From: MESE01 sp036675035
GTDB lineage: Bacteria; Pseudomonadota; Gammaproteobacteria; Burkholderiales; Burkholderiaceae_D
Length of the DNA stretch: 27,175 bases
Direction of reading: 5' to 3'
Assembly: GCA_036675035.1 (NCBI GenBank)
Contig: JAKFFO010000086.1
Span: 1 to 27,175, forward strand
The translations under genes were made by a program, and so were the position numbers. Shown piece by piece: positions 1 to 8,727 of this stretch; the first letter of the stretch is position 1, and every line of letters starts with the position of its first letter. The notes under the pieces are model-generated. The model saw only the letters and a list, made by a program, of their open reading frames with translations, was not told the DNA's origin and made no database searches.

Positions 1-35
1 TTTGTATACGGTGTACACTTATATTAGTAAATTTA

Positions 36-50
36 GTGGACAGTGTCCAC
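36..50. promoter_or_regulatory. Perfect palindrome, likely TetR operator
   Basis: The arms GTGGACA and TGTCCAC flank one central G, giving a perfect 15-base palindrome that ends 11 bases before the likely ATG of the TetR gene. Size and position fit an autoregulatory operator bound by a TetR dimer. A second small palindrome, GTGTACAC (11-18), lies just upstream. Operator function is inferred from position and symmetry. Confidence 0.6.
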
Positions 51-61
51 AATTATCGAAA

Positions 62-727
62 ATGACCAGCAAAAAAAACGTTCCACCAAAGCGCAGCACT
101 TACCGCCACGGCGATTTGCACCGCGCGCTTCTTGATGCAGGAATTCAATTGGCTCGTGCCGGCGGCCCCGATGCAGTCGTATTGCGCGAGGCGACACGCC
201 AGGTCGGCGTCACTCCGAACGCGGCATACCGGCACTTTGCTGACCGGCAAGCGCTATTGCAGGCAGTCTGCTCGGCCGCCCTGTCGGCGCTGGCGGTCGC
301 AATCGAACGTGAACTGGCCACATTGCCGTTGAAAAGCCGCCCGGTTGAAACAGCGCGCGCGCAACTGCGCGCAGTCGGAACCGGTTACATGCGATTCGCG
401 CAGGCGGAGCCGGGCTTGTTCCGTACCGCATTCTCGGTACCGGACAATCTGCAAACTGCCGCCAGCCCCGCCAAGGCCGGAGCCAGCGGCTTGACGCCGT
501 TCCAGTTACTGGGCGCCGCGCTGGACAAGCTGGTCGAAGCGAACGTCATGCCGCGCGAACGGCGTCCGGGCGCGGAATTCATCGCGTGGTCCGCGGTGCA
601 CGGCCTGTCCATGCTGGTGATCGACGGCCCCTTGCGCAGTCTCGATGCGACGCAAACGCACGCGATCGGCCAGCGCGTGCTGGACATGGTCGAGCAAGGG
701 TTGCAATCAGTGGAAGCGCTGCGCTGA
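62..727 (+). CDS. TetR/AcrR-family transcriptional regulator with WHG domain
   Basis: A one-component repressor of about 221 residues. The N-terminus carries a TetR helix-turn-helix at roughly residues 15-60, including the typical stretch 'GVTPNAAYRHFADRQALL'. The C-terminal ligand-binding half contains 'WSAVHGLSMLVIDGPL', characteristic of the WHG (TetR_C_33) subfamily. The reading frame stays open to the window edge, but the ATG at 62 is preferred because the protein then begins directly before the DNA-binding domain and the palindrome at 36-50 lies outside the coding region. No strong ribosome site is visible. TetR repressors usually control themselves and a neighbouring gene; the likely target lies left of the window and cannot be seen. 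The ligand is unknown. Confidence 0.88.
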   Translation: MTSKKNVPPKRSTYRHGDLHRALLDAGIQLARAGGPDAVVLREATRQVGVTPNAAYRHFADRQALLQAVCSAALSALAVAIERELATLPLKSRPVETARAQLRAVGTGYMRFAQAEPGLFRTAFSVPDNLQTAASPAKAGASGLTPFQLLGAALDKLVEANVMPRERRPGAEFIAWSAVHGLSMLVIDGPLRSLDATQTHAIGQRVLDMVEQGLQSVEALR

Positions 728-834
728 ATCGATTTTCAGGCGCTCCATTGGACCGGTTCCTTGCTTTAAATAAACAATGAAAATGTTACCGTTTCCTGCT
801 AATTTGACAATCCATTCATAACAAGGAGACTTCA

Positions 835-1071
835 ATGAAAAGAATTTTTATGGTCCTGATGTTTTCTGCTTCATCCCTGGCTTTCGCCCACAACTGCCCG
901 AATGAAATGAAGGCGATCGATGCGAAGCTGGGCTCGACCAAAGACCTGAGCGCCGAGAAGATGACCAAAGTGAAGGAATTGCGCGCCGAGGGTGAAAAAT
1001 ATCATAAGGAAGGCAAGCATACCGAATCGATGAAGTCGCTCGGAGAGGCAAAAAAGCTGCTTGGGATTTAA
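835..1071 (+). CDS. Small exported protein, 78 aa, unknown function
   Basis: A short gene with a good ribosome site (AAGGAG, 823-828) and ATG at 835. The product has a clear Sec signal peptide (basic 'MKR', a hydrophobic core, cleavage likely after 'AFA' near residue 18). The mature part is about 60 residues, charged and Lys/Glu-rich, and should be mostly helical; it has one cysteine soon after the cleavage point. I do not recognise a family. It sits alone between the TetR gene and a strong terminator at 1110-1137, so it is probably a single-gene unit acting in the periplasm. The product is real in style (signal peptide, ribosome site, terminator), but its role is unknown. Confidence 0.8.
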   Translation: MKRIFMVLMFSASSLAFAHNCPNEMKAIDAKLGSTKDLSAEKMTKVKELRAEGEKYHKEGKHTESMKSLGEAKKLLGI

Positions 1072-1109
1072 CGGGCAGGCAAGAACAAAAAATCTTCGAT
1101 GCATATTCG

Positions 1110-1137
1110 AATAACCACCATTCGGTGGTTATTTTTT
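1110..1137 (+). terminator. Rho-independent terminator after the 78-aa exported protein
   Basis: A perfect 10-base stem (AATAACCACC, 1110-1119, with GGTGGTTATT, 1124-1133) closes a four-base loop and runs into a T tract to 1137. It lies 38 bases after the stop of the small exported protein. Confidence 0.88.
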
Positions 1138-1491
1138 GTGCGGACTCGATTCATCGGCGTCGGAATTTGATCTTCCATTCGGCCGGCCGCGCATCGGCCA
1201 GCTCGACACTTCTCGCGCGACCGTCCGGTGCCAATAGACCGGCAAGCGCTCCTTCCAGTCGATCAAGAACACCAGATTGAAACAGTGCGTAAGCGGGTAC
1301 AAAAAAGAATATTCCACTCAAAAAATATTGGATATGATCAGACCGGGAGTTCGCCGCAGACAGCGCCGCCGTCAGCGAACCGGCGTGCGACAACCACCTG
1401 GTTGGCGCGCTCGCACTGATTTTTAACCCTATTTACCCAGCCTTCCCGTTACATCTGACAAGCCGGCTCGACCGGAGCCCCGGAGAATTAC
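1138..1491. other. Intergenic region without a supported gene
   Basis: About 350 bases between the terminator and the VIT-domain gene. Short open frames exist on both strands but none has a ribosome site or recognisable composition. An AT-rich patch around 1300-1340 contains TATGAT (1333-1338), a possible -10 element for the downstream gene, without a convincing -35. Confidence 0.5.
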
Positions 1492-4407
1492 ATGTTTCGT
1501 CATCTGTTCGCATTCATCCTGATAGCCTTCGCCGCGATTTCCGCTCGTGCGGCCATTACCGCGCCACCGGTGCCACGCCTGATCGAAAGCAGCGGCGCTG
1601 AACAGCCGATCCGGTTGCAAAGTCTGCGCATCAGCGGCGAGATCAGCGGCGGCATGGCAGAAACCACCGTGCAGATGGTGTTTTTCAATCCCAACCAGCG
1701 GCAGCTCGAAGGCCAGTTGCAGTTCCCGCTGCTGCCGGGACAGCAGATAACCGCGTTCGCGCTCGATATCGACGGCAAGCTGCGCCCTGCCGTGCCGGTC
1801 GAAAAAGCCAAGGGCCGCCAGATTTTCGAAGCCATCGAGCGGCGCCGGGTCGATCCGGCCCTGCTCGAAGCCACCCAGGGCAATAATTTCAAGCTGCGGG
1901 TCTACCCGATCGATGCAATGAGCACGCGCACGGTCGAGCTCAGGTATGCCGAAGCGCTCGCACGCCACGGTACACGCTGGTCCTATCGCCTGCCGCTGGC
2001 GTACGGCGACCGCCTGCGCGATTTCGACTTGTCGCTGAAGATTCATGGCAGCGGTGCCTCACCCAAGGTTAGCGGCGCACTCGGTTCAGTGGTCTTTCGC
2101 AAAAAAGGAGCCGGCTATCACGCGCATGTGGCAAAGAGCCGCTTCGCACCGACTGGAACCTTGAACATTCTTGTCGCTGCCGGCAAGCAAGCGCAAACCT
2201 ATGTCCAGGAACGCGATGGCGCTACTTATTTCACCGCCGAGATCCCGGTCTCGACCGCACGCGTTGCGCGGCCGTTGCCGAAGATCGTCGGCCTGCTGTG
2301 GGACAGCTCGGGCTCCGGTGCGGCACGCGCGCATGACGCAGAGCTGTTGGAACTCGACCGCTATTTCAAAGCGCTCGGCAATGCGGAAGTGCGCCTGATC
2401 CGCCTGCGCGATCGTGTGGAGCCGACCGAAATCTTCCGGATCGCCAATGGCAACTGGGATGCGTTGCGTTTCGCACTGAAATCAACCGTCTACGATGGCG
2501 CCAGCGCACTGGCAGACTGGCAGCCGCAACACGACGTCGGCGAATACCTGCTGGTCAGCGACGGCTTGCTCAATTATCGCGGCACACGTTTTCCGGTCCT
2601 GGCAGCCGGGCAGCGCCTGTATGCGCTGAGCTCCTCGCTGGCCGCGGACGCGGGCCGGCTCGCAGCGCTGGCCGAGCACGGCGGCGGCCGGCTGGTCCAG
2701 GTCGACCTGCAGAAACCGGGAGCGGCCGCCGATGCGTTGCTGACCGAAGGTGCGCACGTGCGCGACATCAGTGCGGCCGGTGCCACCGACGTTCTCGTGG
2801 AATCGTCCGATCCGCAACAGGGCTTGATCCGTGTGGCCGGAAAACTTTTGGCCCCGAACGCGCAGCTGACGCTGACGCTGGTACAGCAGGGCAAAGCCAG
2901 CGATATGTCAATCGGCGTTTCCGCCGACGCACCGGTGCACCCGCTGGCCGCTCACCTGTGGGCCGGTTATAAACTGCATGCGCTCGAAGCCGACTACGAG
3001 GCGAACCGCGCAGCGATACGCCGGCTGGGAACACAGTTCGGCATCCCGACCCGCGAAACTTCGCTGATCGTGCTGGACCGCCTGGAAGATTACGTGCGCT
3101 ACGACGTGACACCGCCGCCCGCCTATCTGGCCGCGTATGAAAAATTGACCAGCCTGCGCGGCGCGCAACTGAGGCAGAAACAGCAAAAGCATCTGGATCG
3201 CGTGGTACAGGAGTTCGAGCAGAAAGTCGTCTGGTGGGAAAAAACCTATCCGAAAGATGCACCGCCCAAACCGGCAGCGAAGGCCGAGTCGCAAAGACCG
3301 ACCGGTGCGGCGTCGATGCCGGCTCCGGCAGCGATGGCGGCCATACCCAGGTCCGCTCCGGCTCCGGCGCCGGCACGACTGATGTCGGCACAACGGGACA
3401 GCGAAAGTGCACAGCGCAGAGCAGCCGCGCCGAGCAACACGGCACCGGCCGAGATCGGCATCGCCCTGAAAAAGTGGAGTTCCGACGCACCCTATATCGG
3501 TCGCATGACCGCTGCGTCCGCCGACACGATCTACCAGGTGTATCTGGACGAGAAGCCCGGCTATGCCAATAGCAGCGCATTCTTCCTGGACGCCGCGGAC
3601 ATGTTGCTCGACAAGGGCCGGCGTGACCTGGCGCTGCGGGTGCTGTCCAACCTGGCCGAGATGGATCTGGAAAACCGCCATGTGTTGCGGATTCTCGGTT
3701 ACCGGCTGCTGCAGGCCGGCGCCCCCGAGCTGGCGATTCCGGTGTTTGAAAAAGTGGTACAAATGGCTGAAGAGGAACCGCAATCGTTCCGCGATCTGGG
3801 ATTGGCACATGCGGCGGCAGGGCATTATCAGAAAGCGATTGACCGGCTCAATGAAGTGGTGATGCGTCCATGGGACGGCCGGTTCGCCGAAATCGAACTG
3901 ATCGCGCTGGCGGAAATGAATGCGATCATCGCCACGGCGCCGGCGCAACAGGTCGCGCTCGACACCAGCCGCATCGATCCGCGCCTGCTTAAAAACCTGC
4001 CGCTCGACATGCGTGCAGTGTTGACGTGGGACGCCGACAATAGCGACATGGATCTGTGGGTCACCGACCCGAACGGGGAGAAAGCCTATTACGGCCATCG
4101 CCTCACTTACCAGGGCGGCCGCATGTCGCGCGACTTCACCGGTGGATACGGGCCGGAAGAATTTTCGCTGCGCCATGCCAAGCCCGGCAAATACAAGATC
4201 GAAGCTAACTATTACGGAAGCCGGCAGCAGGTCGTGACCGGCGCCACCACGCTGCAGCTGAAGCTGAGCACGGGATTCGGCACCGGAGCCGCGAAGGATC
4301 AAATGGTGACCTTGCGTCTGAAGGGGCGCGGCGAATCCGTGTTCGTCGGCGAGTTTGAAGTCAAGGCGGCAGATTCGGTCGAAGCCGCAAACGCGCTTCA
4401 GGACTAG
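1492..4407 (+). CDS. Exported VIT / VWA-like / TPR / DUF2135 multidomain protein
   Basis: A 971-residue protein with a signal peptide (about residues 1-20, cleavage after 'ARA'). In order: a VIT domain (about 40-155, with 'FPLLPGQQITAFALDIDGK' and 'KAKGRQIFEAIERRRVDPALLE'); a von Willebrand A-like region starting near 264 with a MIDAS-like D-S-S-G-S at 271-275; a Pro/Ala/Ser-rich linker (about 590-655); TPR-like helical repeats (about 695-790); and a C-terminal DUF2135 (YfaP-like) beta domain (about 840-955, 'DADNSDMDLWVTDPNGE'). The start has GGAG at 1482-1485. VIT plus VWA proteins usually mediate metal-dependent protein contacts at the cell surface or in the periplasm, so a scaffold or adhesion role is likely but not shown. 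The following gene is close and on the same strand, suggesting an operon. Confidence 0.88.
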   Translation: MFRHLFAFILIAFAAISARAAITAPPVPRLIESSGAEQPIRLQSLRISGEISGGMAETTVQMVFFNPNQRQLEGQLQFPLLPGQQITAFALDIDGKLRPAVPVEKAKGRQIFEAIERRRVDPALLEATQGNNFKLRVYPIDAMSTRTVELRYAEALARHGTRWSYRLPLAYGDRLRDFDLSLKIHGSGASPKVSGALGSVVFRKKGAGYHAHVAKSRFAPTGTLNILVAAGKQAQTYVQERDGATYFTAEIPVSTARVARPLPKIVGLLWDSSGSGAARAHDAELLELDRYFKALGNAEVRLIRLRDRVEPTEIFRIANGNWDALRFALKSTVYDGASALADWQPQHDVGEYLLVSDGLLNYRGTRFPVLAAGQRLYALSSSLAADAGRLAALAEHGGGRLVQVDLQKPGAAADALLTEGAHVRDISAAGATDVLVESSDPQQGLIRVAGKLLAPNAQLTLTLVQQGKASDMSIGVSADAPVHPLAAHLWAGYKLHALEADYEANRAAIRRLGTQFGIPTRETSLIVLDRLEDYVRYDVTPPPAYLAAYEKLTSLRGAQLRQKQQKHLDRVVQEFEQKVVWWEKTYPKDAPPKPAAKAESQRPTGAASMPAPAAMAAIPRSAPAPAPARLMSAQRDSESAQRRAAAPSNTAPAEIGIALKKWSSDAPYIGRMTAASADTIYQVYLDEKPGYANSSAFFLDAADMLLDKGRRDLALRVLSNLAEMDLENRHVLRILGYRLLQAGAPELAIPVFEKVVQMAEEEPQSFRDLGLAHAAAGHYQKAIDRLNEVVMRPWDGRFAEIELIALAEMNAIIATAPAQQVALDTSRIDPRLLKNLPLDMRAVLTWDADNSDMDLWVTDPNGEKAYYGHRLTYQGGRMSRDFTGGYGPEEFSLRHAKPGKYKIEANYYGSRQQVVTGATTLQLKLSTGFGTGAAKDQMVTLRLKGRGESVFVGEFEVKAADSVEAANALQD

Positions 4408-4452
4408 AAGGTGGTTGTGCGCTTGCGCTCTATCGGATCGCCGGAGTCTCCG

Positions 4453-5235
4453 ATGAAATCAGCGGCACTGGCTGTTGCGCTGCTGTTCGCCGGCCTTGCA
4501 TTTTCCGGCAGCGCACCGGCAGCCGAGCCGGCACGCCTGGCGCTATGGATCACCGATCCGATCGGTAACTCCGATGGCCGCCAGTGCGATCTGACCGGCC
4601 ACCACGCCGCCGGGCAAGCTGTCCCGGAACGGCGGCCGACGTTAACGGAGCGCGATGTCGGTGCATGGCGTGCGGACTCGGCGCGCTGGACCTTGCATCC
4701 CACCCGCATTCCTGTCCCCAATCAGTCCAAGCTGACAGATCGCTGTTTTGTGTTGGCGCTCGACGGCAAGAAAATCAGCGGTGTGGTGCTGTCGTCGCAT
4801 TCGGCGCGCCTGACCATGCTTCCTACGATCAGCATATACACCGAGGGCGATGCGCTGGAATTGCAACTCACTTCAGGCAATCACGGCCGCGATATGTGGC
4901 TGATCCATGTCGATGCACTTGACGCAGTGCTCGGAGGCCGGGCCAGGCTCGAACGGCAATTGCAGCGCCTCAATGAAAATGATGGTCACAATCCGCAGTT
5001 GCTCGACCGAGAATGGACTGCCGCGATTCGTCACCTGATCGACCGGAAACAGATCCGCCCGGGAATGCAGATCGCCGAAGTAATCAGGCATCTTGGTCAA
5101 CCCAGCGGTATCAGCGGCCCGGCAGAGAACCGGATCTACCGGTGGTATTTCAACACGCCGATGCATGTGAACTCTGTCTTCGTCGTCAAGATGGATGGGG
5201 ACGTCGTTCGAGAGTATTCGTTTGGTCGTGGATAA
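4453..5235 (+). CDS. Exported protein with BamE-like C-terminus, partner of the VIT protein
   Basis: About 260 residues. The frame opens at 4411, but ATG 4453 is chosen because it has GGAG (4443-4446) at good spacing and begins a standard Sec signal peptide ('MKSAALAVALLFAGLAFSGSAPAAE'-type; shown in part: MKSAALAVALLFAGL). The central part is not recognised and contains two or three cysteines ('GRQCDL', 'DRCFVLAL'). The last 60 residues ('RPGMQIAEVIRHLGQP', then an aromatic 'YRWYF' strand and a final basic/acidic strand) resemble the SmpA/OmlA/BamE fold; this is a by-eye resemblance. It starts 45 bases after the VIT-domain gene and is probably co-transcribed, so it may work with that protein in the periplasm. 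Confidence 0.75.
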   Translation: MKSAALAVALLFAGLAFSGSAPAAEPARLALWITDPIGNSDGRQCDLTGHHAAGQAVPERRPTLTERDVGAWRADSARWTLHPTRIPVPNQSKLTDRCFVLALDGKKISGVVLSSHSARLTMLPTISIYTEGDALELQLTSGNHGRDMWLIHVDALDAVLGGRARLERQLQRLNENDGHNPQLLDREWTAAIRHLIDRKQIRPGMQIAEVIRHLGQPSGISGPAENRIYRWYFNTPMHVNSVFVVKMDGDVVREYSFGRG

Positions 5236-5457
5236 GTCACCCAGGCGTTTCAGAATTTTCTGAGCGTGGCAAACGTCACCGATGCACGATTCCAGGATTC
5301 AAGGTCGAAATTTAGATTTGGGGGCGGAAACCGGGAGCGTAAAAATCGCAGTAGCTAACGCAAGCTCGGTTGTAAAGTACAACGAGAAATTGCCAGCCTG
5401 CTTTTTATCCTGCCGGTCCCGACTTTTCATGTATGGCATTGCAAGGAATGGACTGAT

Positions 5458-5763
5458 ATGAAATTCCGACGATTCTGGTGTTCCATTTTTCCGTTCACGT
5501 ACTCCATTTCGGTTGCCATCGCATCGCCCACTCCCAATGAGTATGAGCGCTGCCACCGAATGGCTTCATCGGTGCTCGTAATGTGCCTGGATAAAAATGC
5601 AGGGTCGGCTGGCAAAAAATGCTGGGATGCGGCCAGGCGCCGCAACGACGCCTGTTATGCCGACGTACGCGAAAGCCACAGCCGTCCGGACAGACAACGA
5701 AGGATCGATGCGGAACGGCACGCAAGGGAACAGGCGAAGGAACAGGCAAAAATGCCGAGATAA
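5458..5763 (+). CDS. Small exported cysteine-containing protein, 101 aa
   Basis: ATG at 5458 with AAGGA (5443-5447) upstream. The N-terminus 'MKFRRFWCSIFPFTY' looks like a signal peptide with cleavage near residue 23. The mature part has four cysteines spaced as two pairs (in 'ERC', 'VMC', 'KKC', 'DAC'), which would fit two disulfides in the periplasm, followed by a highly charged Arg/Lys/Glu/Ala tail from about residue 75 that should be helical. No family is recognised. It stands alone on the plus strand, convergent with the lipoprotein gene to its right. Confidence 0.6.
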   Translation: MKFRRFWCSIFPFTYSISVAIASPTPNEYERCHRMASSVLVMCLDKNAGSAGKKCWDAARRRNDACYADVRESHSRPDRQRRIDAERHAREQAKEQAKMPR

Positions 5764-5878
5764 GTTTCGGATCGTATGGCGACTTCAAACTCCCCGGTTG
5801 TTATTTGACAGGGGATATCCAGGTCTTAATTACCGGGTTTTTGCAACACAGGTCCGAATGAGCTTTAGTCGTATTCAC

Positions 5879-5905
5879 GCGCAAATTTCGCCTGAAATTT
5901 CGCGC
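5879..5905. repeat. Hairpin with repeated AAATTTCGC
   Basis: The nine-base sequence AAATTTCGC occurs twice (5883-5891 and 5895-5903), and because AAATTT is self-complementary the region can also fold as a hairpin: GCGCAAATTTC pairs with GAAATTT-GCGC, with one bulged C. It lies between two convergent genes, but there is no T tract, so a classical terminator is not supported. Confidence 0.35.
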
Positions 5906-5938
5906 TGGCGATACCTGCCTTGCGCGTCGACTGCGAAA

Positions 5939-6586
5939 TCAATTCATCCGCTGAAAGCAAAATACCGACGGCGCAAACACTTTTTTCGACGCCGGCAATG
6001 CAGTCCACCAGTTAACCCAGTCATGGCCGGCCGATGTGACAGTCACCCGCAGCCACGGCTTGAACGAGGTATCGACCGTTCCTTCCAGGTCTCCGGCCGT
6101 AATGGCGTCGGCGAACAGGCGAGCGCCTGGCTCGATGCCGCACAAGCGGTCCGGATTTTCCAAAGCATATTGCAGCAGCTTGTATGGTGCGTGTCCGCTG
6201 TACTCCTGACCCTGCAGGCGGCTTAGCTTGCGCAGATCGACCGATAGCCATTCCTTTCCGTCAAAGCGCAATGCATGCACCATCAGCGGTTCCGATGGCA
6301 TTGGCTCGGCGGTTGGGCGTACGCTGAAGAAGTCGAGGCGCACGGTGCCATCCGCCAGCCCGGTGACGCGTACCCGCTCCCCATTATCGTCACCATCACG
6401 TGCCCATACACCCTGTATCTGGTCAGCGATCGGTACGCGATAGGATGCCGGCGGCTCATGCAGAAAGTCGGTCGTATTTCCGCAACCCGATAGAAATCCA
6501 AAGCCGATCCACATGAACACGCAACCGATCCGGCCTGTACGCAGCCGCTGCATGATGGATTTTCCGTACATTGTAAGCTGCGCCAT
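5939..6586 (-). CDS. Predicted lipoprotein, unknown function
   Basis: About 215 residues. The frame extends to 6637, but the ATG at 6586 is preferred because GAGGAG (plus-strand 6593-6598) precedes it at good spacing; an internal ATG at 6553 would give an even more typical signal peptide. The hydrophobic stretch 'CVFMWIGFGFLSGC' ends in a lipobox LSGC, so the protein should be lipid-anchored at that cysteine. The mature part starts with a Pro-rich segment and contains 'IQGVWARDGDDNGERVRVTGL', suggestive of a beta-rich fold. No family is recognised. It follows a small single-pass membrane protein on the same strand with an 86-base gap, so the two may form an operon. Confidence 0.72.
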   Translation of the reverse strand: MAQLTMYGKSIMQRLRTGRIGCVFMWIGFGFLSGCGNTTDFLHEPPASYRVPIADQIQGVWARDGDDNGERVRVTGLADGTVRLDFFSVRPTAEPMPSEPLMVHALRFDGKEWLSVDLRKLSRLQGQEYSGHAPYKLLQYALENPDRLCGIEPGARLFADAITAGDLEGTVDTSFKPWLRVTVTSAGHDWVNWWTALPASKKVFAPSVFCFQRMN

Positions 6587-6672
6587 CGCGCTCTCCTCGT
6601 TCAATCGCCGCGGCGCCGCACCTGGCCCCAGCGGCATATGTTTTCCGAAGCTTTTGATTACTCTCAGTTTTT

Positions 6673-6879
6673 TTACTTGCCCTGCTCCGCCCGGGCGGAT
6701 CGCGCCTCCCTGATGCCGCCGAGTTCGTCCTTGATCCGGAGGATATCCTGCTTGATCTGCTCGGTCTCATAATATTGCTCGCCGTGCGGATTCGGGTGCA
6801 GCAACGCGTACACATAAAGCAGGCACACTCCGTTCAGCAGCAGGCTGATCATCACAAGCCCTTTCCAGAAACGTGACAT
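6673..6879 (-). CDS. Small single-pass membrane protein, 68 aa
   Basis: ATG at 6879 preceded by AGGGAG at good spacing. Residues about 6-27 form one transmembrane helix ('GLVMISLLLNGVCLLYVYALL'-type segment); the remaining part is charged and heptad-like ('EQIKQDILRIKDELGGIREA'), so a short coiled coil is likely. It lies just upstream of the lipoprotein gene on the same strand. Function is unknown; a membrane-anchored helper of the lipoprotein is a guess from position only. Confidence 0.68.
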   Translation of the reverse strand: MSRFWKGLVMISLLLNGVCLLYVYALLHPNPHGEQYYETEQIKQDILRIKDELGGIREARSARAEQGK

Positions 6880-7312
6880 TCTCGACTCCCTTAGATCCTG
6901 TTCAGGCTCTTATTTCAGCAAACAGATGATAATGGCGCCGCGCTCCCGCCGGTTTTACGCAAGCGGCGCTGCCAACGAAAAGGAGCGGCAAATACTGAAA
7001 CGGGTCAACCATCACATCGGGGCTAACCGGCTGACAGTACATCACCTGCATTCTTCTCCGGCGCGCCGGTGTAGTCGGGATACCGAGCCGCAGCATCGAC
7101 ATGTGAAGGAGGAACGCGTGCGGAAAATTTCTTGCGCCGCGTCGAATGTATCGGTGCATCGCCGCGCCCTTGCCCAAGCGATTTCCGTTTTTAGGGTAGC
7201 ATTTCATCTTTCCGCCGGCCGTTGCCGGATGAGCGTGCCGTCGCCGGCACATGCATCAATCCCGGTATTCAAGCACCGATAGATCCTGTTTCATCACCGT
7301 AGAATTACACAG
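6880..7312. other. Divergent intergenic region without a supported gene
   Basis: About 430 bases between the minus-strand small membrane protein and the plus-strand MFS transporter. Overlapping open frames of about 116-118 codons exist on both strands here, but both have odd Arg/His/Cys-rich composition and no ribosome site, so they are taken as chance. The promoters of both flanking genes must lie here; TTGCCC (7170-7175) and TAGGGT (7192-7197), 16 bases apart, are a weak candidate for the transporter. Confidence 0.5.
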
Positions 7313-8569
7313 ATGTCCTTCCTCTCTCCTGCATGGCGGATCGCGATTTCCGGCTTGATAGCTTTGTCCGTCGCGATGGGCATCGGACGTTTTGCCTTTA
7401 CCCCGCTGTTGCCGATGATGCTTCACAATGGCGTGGTCGACCTGCACAGCGGCGGATGGCTGGCTACGTCGAACTACATCGGATACTTTTTTGGCGCACT
7501 GTCATGCATGCTGATTCGATCGGAACCGACCCGGATGATTCGGTGGGGACTGGGCTTGACCGCCGTGCTGACTTTGGGGATGGGCGTCACCATGGGCGCG
7601 CCGTTCTATCGCCTGCCACCCGAACTGGAGCAGCCGCTGTGGCTGCTGCTGCGCGCGGCGTCCGGTGTGGCAAGCGCCTGGGTCGTGGTGTTTGCATCCG
7701 GCTGGTGTCTGGTGCAACTGTCGCAATTGCGCATGCCGCGGCTCGGCGGCATTATCTACTGCGGACCGGGAATCGGCATCCTGGTTACCGGCCTGCTTGC
7801 CGGCGGCGTGTCCGCCGTCGACTGGCGCGCATCAAGCACATGGACACTGTTTGCGGTGCTCGCTTTCGCGCTGGCAGCGCCGATCTGGCGTGTTTTCAGC
7901 GGTGCGTCAACGCGTATCGGCGCATCACCGGCGAGCGCGCCGACAGTGCAGCCGGCCAGCATGGGGGGCGTGCCGGAGAACCCGGCGCACCATCGGCATA
8001 AGGCGGAAAGCCGTATTCTTACATTTGCATATGGCTTGTCGGGTTTCGGCTATATCATCACCGCGACCTTTCTTCCCGTCATTGCGCGCAACGCCATGCC
8101 GGAATCCAATCTGCACGATGTCTTCTGGCCGCTATTCGGCGCATGCGTTGCGATCGGAGCGGCACTGGCGGTGTTCATACCAGTCCATCTCGATCACCGT
8201 CGCCTCCTCGGCGTCTGCTACCTGATGCAGGCGGCGGGCGTATTTGCCAGCGTGGCCTGGCCGTCGCTCGGCGGATTTGCATTGGGCAGCATCCTGCTCG
8301 GTCTGCCGTTTACCGCAATTACGCTGTTCGCAATGCGCGAAGCGCACCGGTTGGCATTGGCGACACGATCGCCGGCCAATCGCCTGATCGGTCTTCTGAC
8401 TGCATCGTATGGCCTCGGGCAAATCGCAGGACCGCCGCTGGCCACACAACTGGTCAAGCAGACCGGCACATTCTCACCGTCCCTGCTGGCCGCCGCTGGC
8501 GCGCTGATTGTAGGCGCCGGAATACTTTTTTCGATCGCGCGCTGGTCGCCGATAATCACAAATCGCTAA
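7313..8569 (+). CDS. YbfB/YjiJ-family MFS transporter
   Basis: A 418-residue membrane protein with about 12 hydrophobic helices and the family-typical beginning 'GIGRFAFTPLLPMM' near residue 23, followed by 'GWLATSNYIGYFFGAL'. These mark the YbfB/YjiJ branch (MFS_4) of the major facilitator superfamily of inner-membrane secondary transporters. A loop between helices 6 and 7 (about residues 195-235) is Pro/Ala/Ser-rich. The C-terminal half contains 'ASYGLGQIAGPPLATQL', also family-typical. The substrate of this branch is not established; efflux of small organic compounds is often assumed. The start at 7313 fits the first helix, though the ribosome site is weak. It stands as a single-gene unit. 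Confidence 0.88.
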   Translation: MSFLSPAWRIAISGLIALSVAMGIGRFAFTPLLPMMLHNGVVDLHSGGWLATSNYIGYFFGALSCMLIRSEPTRMIRWGLGLTAVLTLGMGVTMGAPFYRLPPELEQPLWLLLRAASGVASAWVVVFASGWCLVQLSQLRMPRLGGIIYCGPGIGILVTGLLAGGVSAVDWRASSTWTLFAVLAFALAAPIWRVFSGASTRIGASPASAPTVQPASMGGVPENPAHHRHKAESRILTFAYGLSGFGYIITATFLPVIARNAMPESNLHDVFWPLFGACVAIGAALAVFIPVHLDHRRLLGVCYLMQAAGVFASVAWPSLGGFALGSILLGLPFTAITLFAMREAHRLALATRSPANRLIGLLTASYGLGQIAGPPLATQLVKQTGTFSPSLLAAAGALIVGAGILFSIARWSPIITNR

Positions 8570-8727
8570 CGGATTGGATCGGAATCGTTGATTGCACAGA
8601 TTGCCTCAATCGGCGCGAGTCCCACGGCAAAATGAAGCGAAGCGGTTCTGAGCAATCTCTGTCCCTAAAAGCGGTGCTCTAAGTCCCCCGGCCCGATCGA
8701 TCGTGGCAGCCAACCGCCGAAAATCGG

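Noticed and set aside
804..809. TTGACA before the 78-aa protein gene
   Set aside because: It is a perfect -35 hexamer, but the -10 would fall on the ribosome site and no matching hexamer is there.
1151..1393. 80-codon minus-strand frame in the gap before the VIT gene
   Set aside because: There is no ribosome site and no family resemblance, and overlapping frames on both strands look equally random.
2908..4302. Minus-strand open frame of about 464 codons
   Set aside because: It is a shadow of the VIT/VWA/TPR/DUF2135 gene in GC-rich DNA, with no domain or ribosome site.
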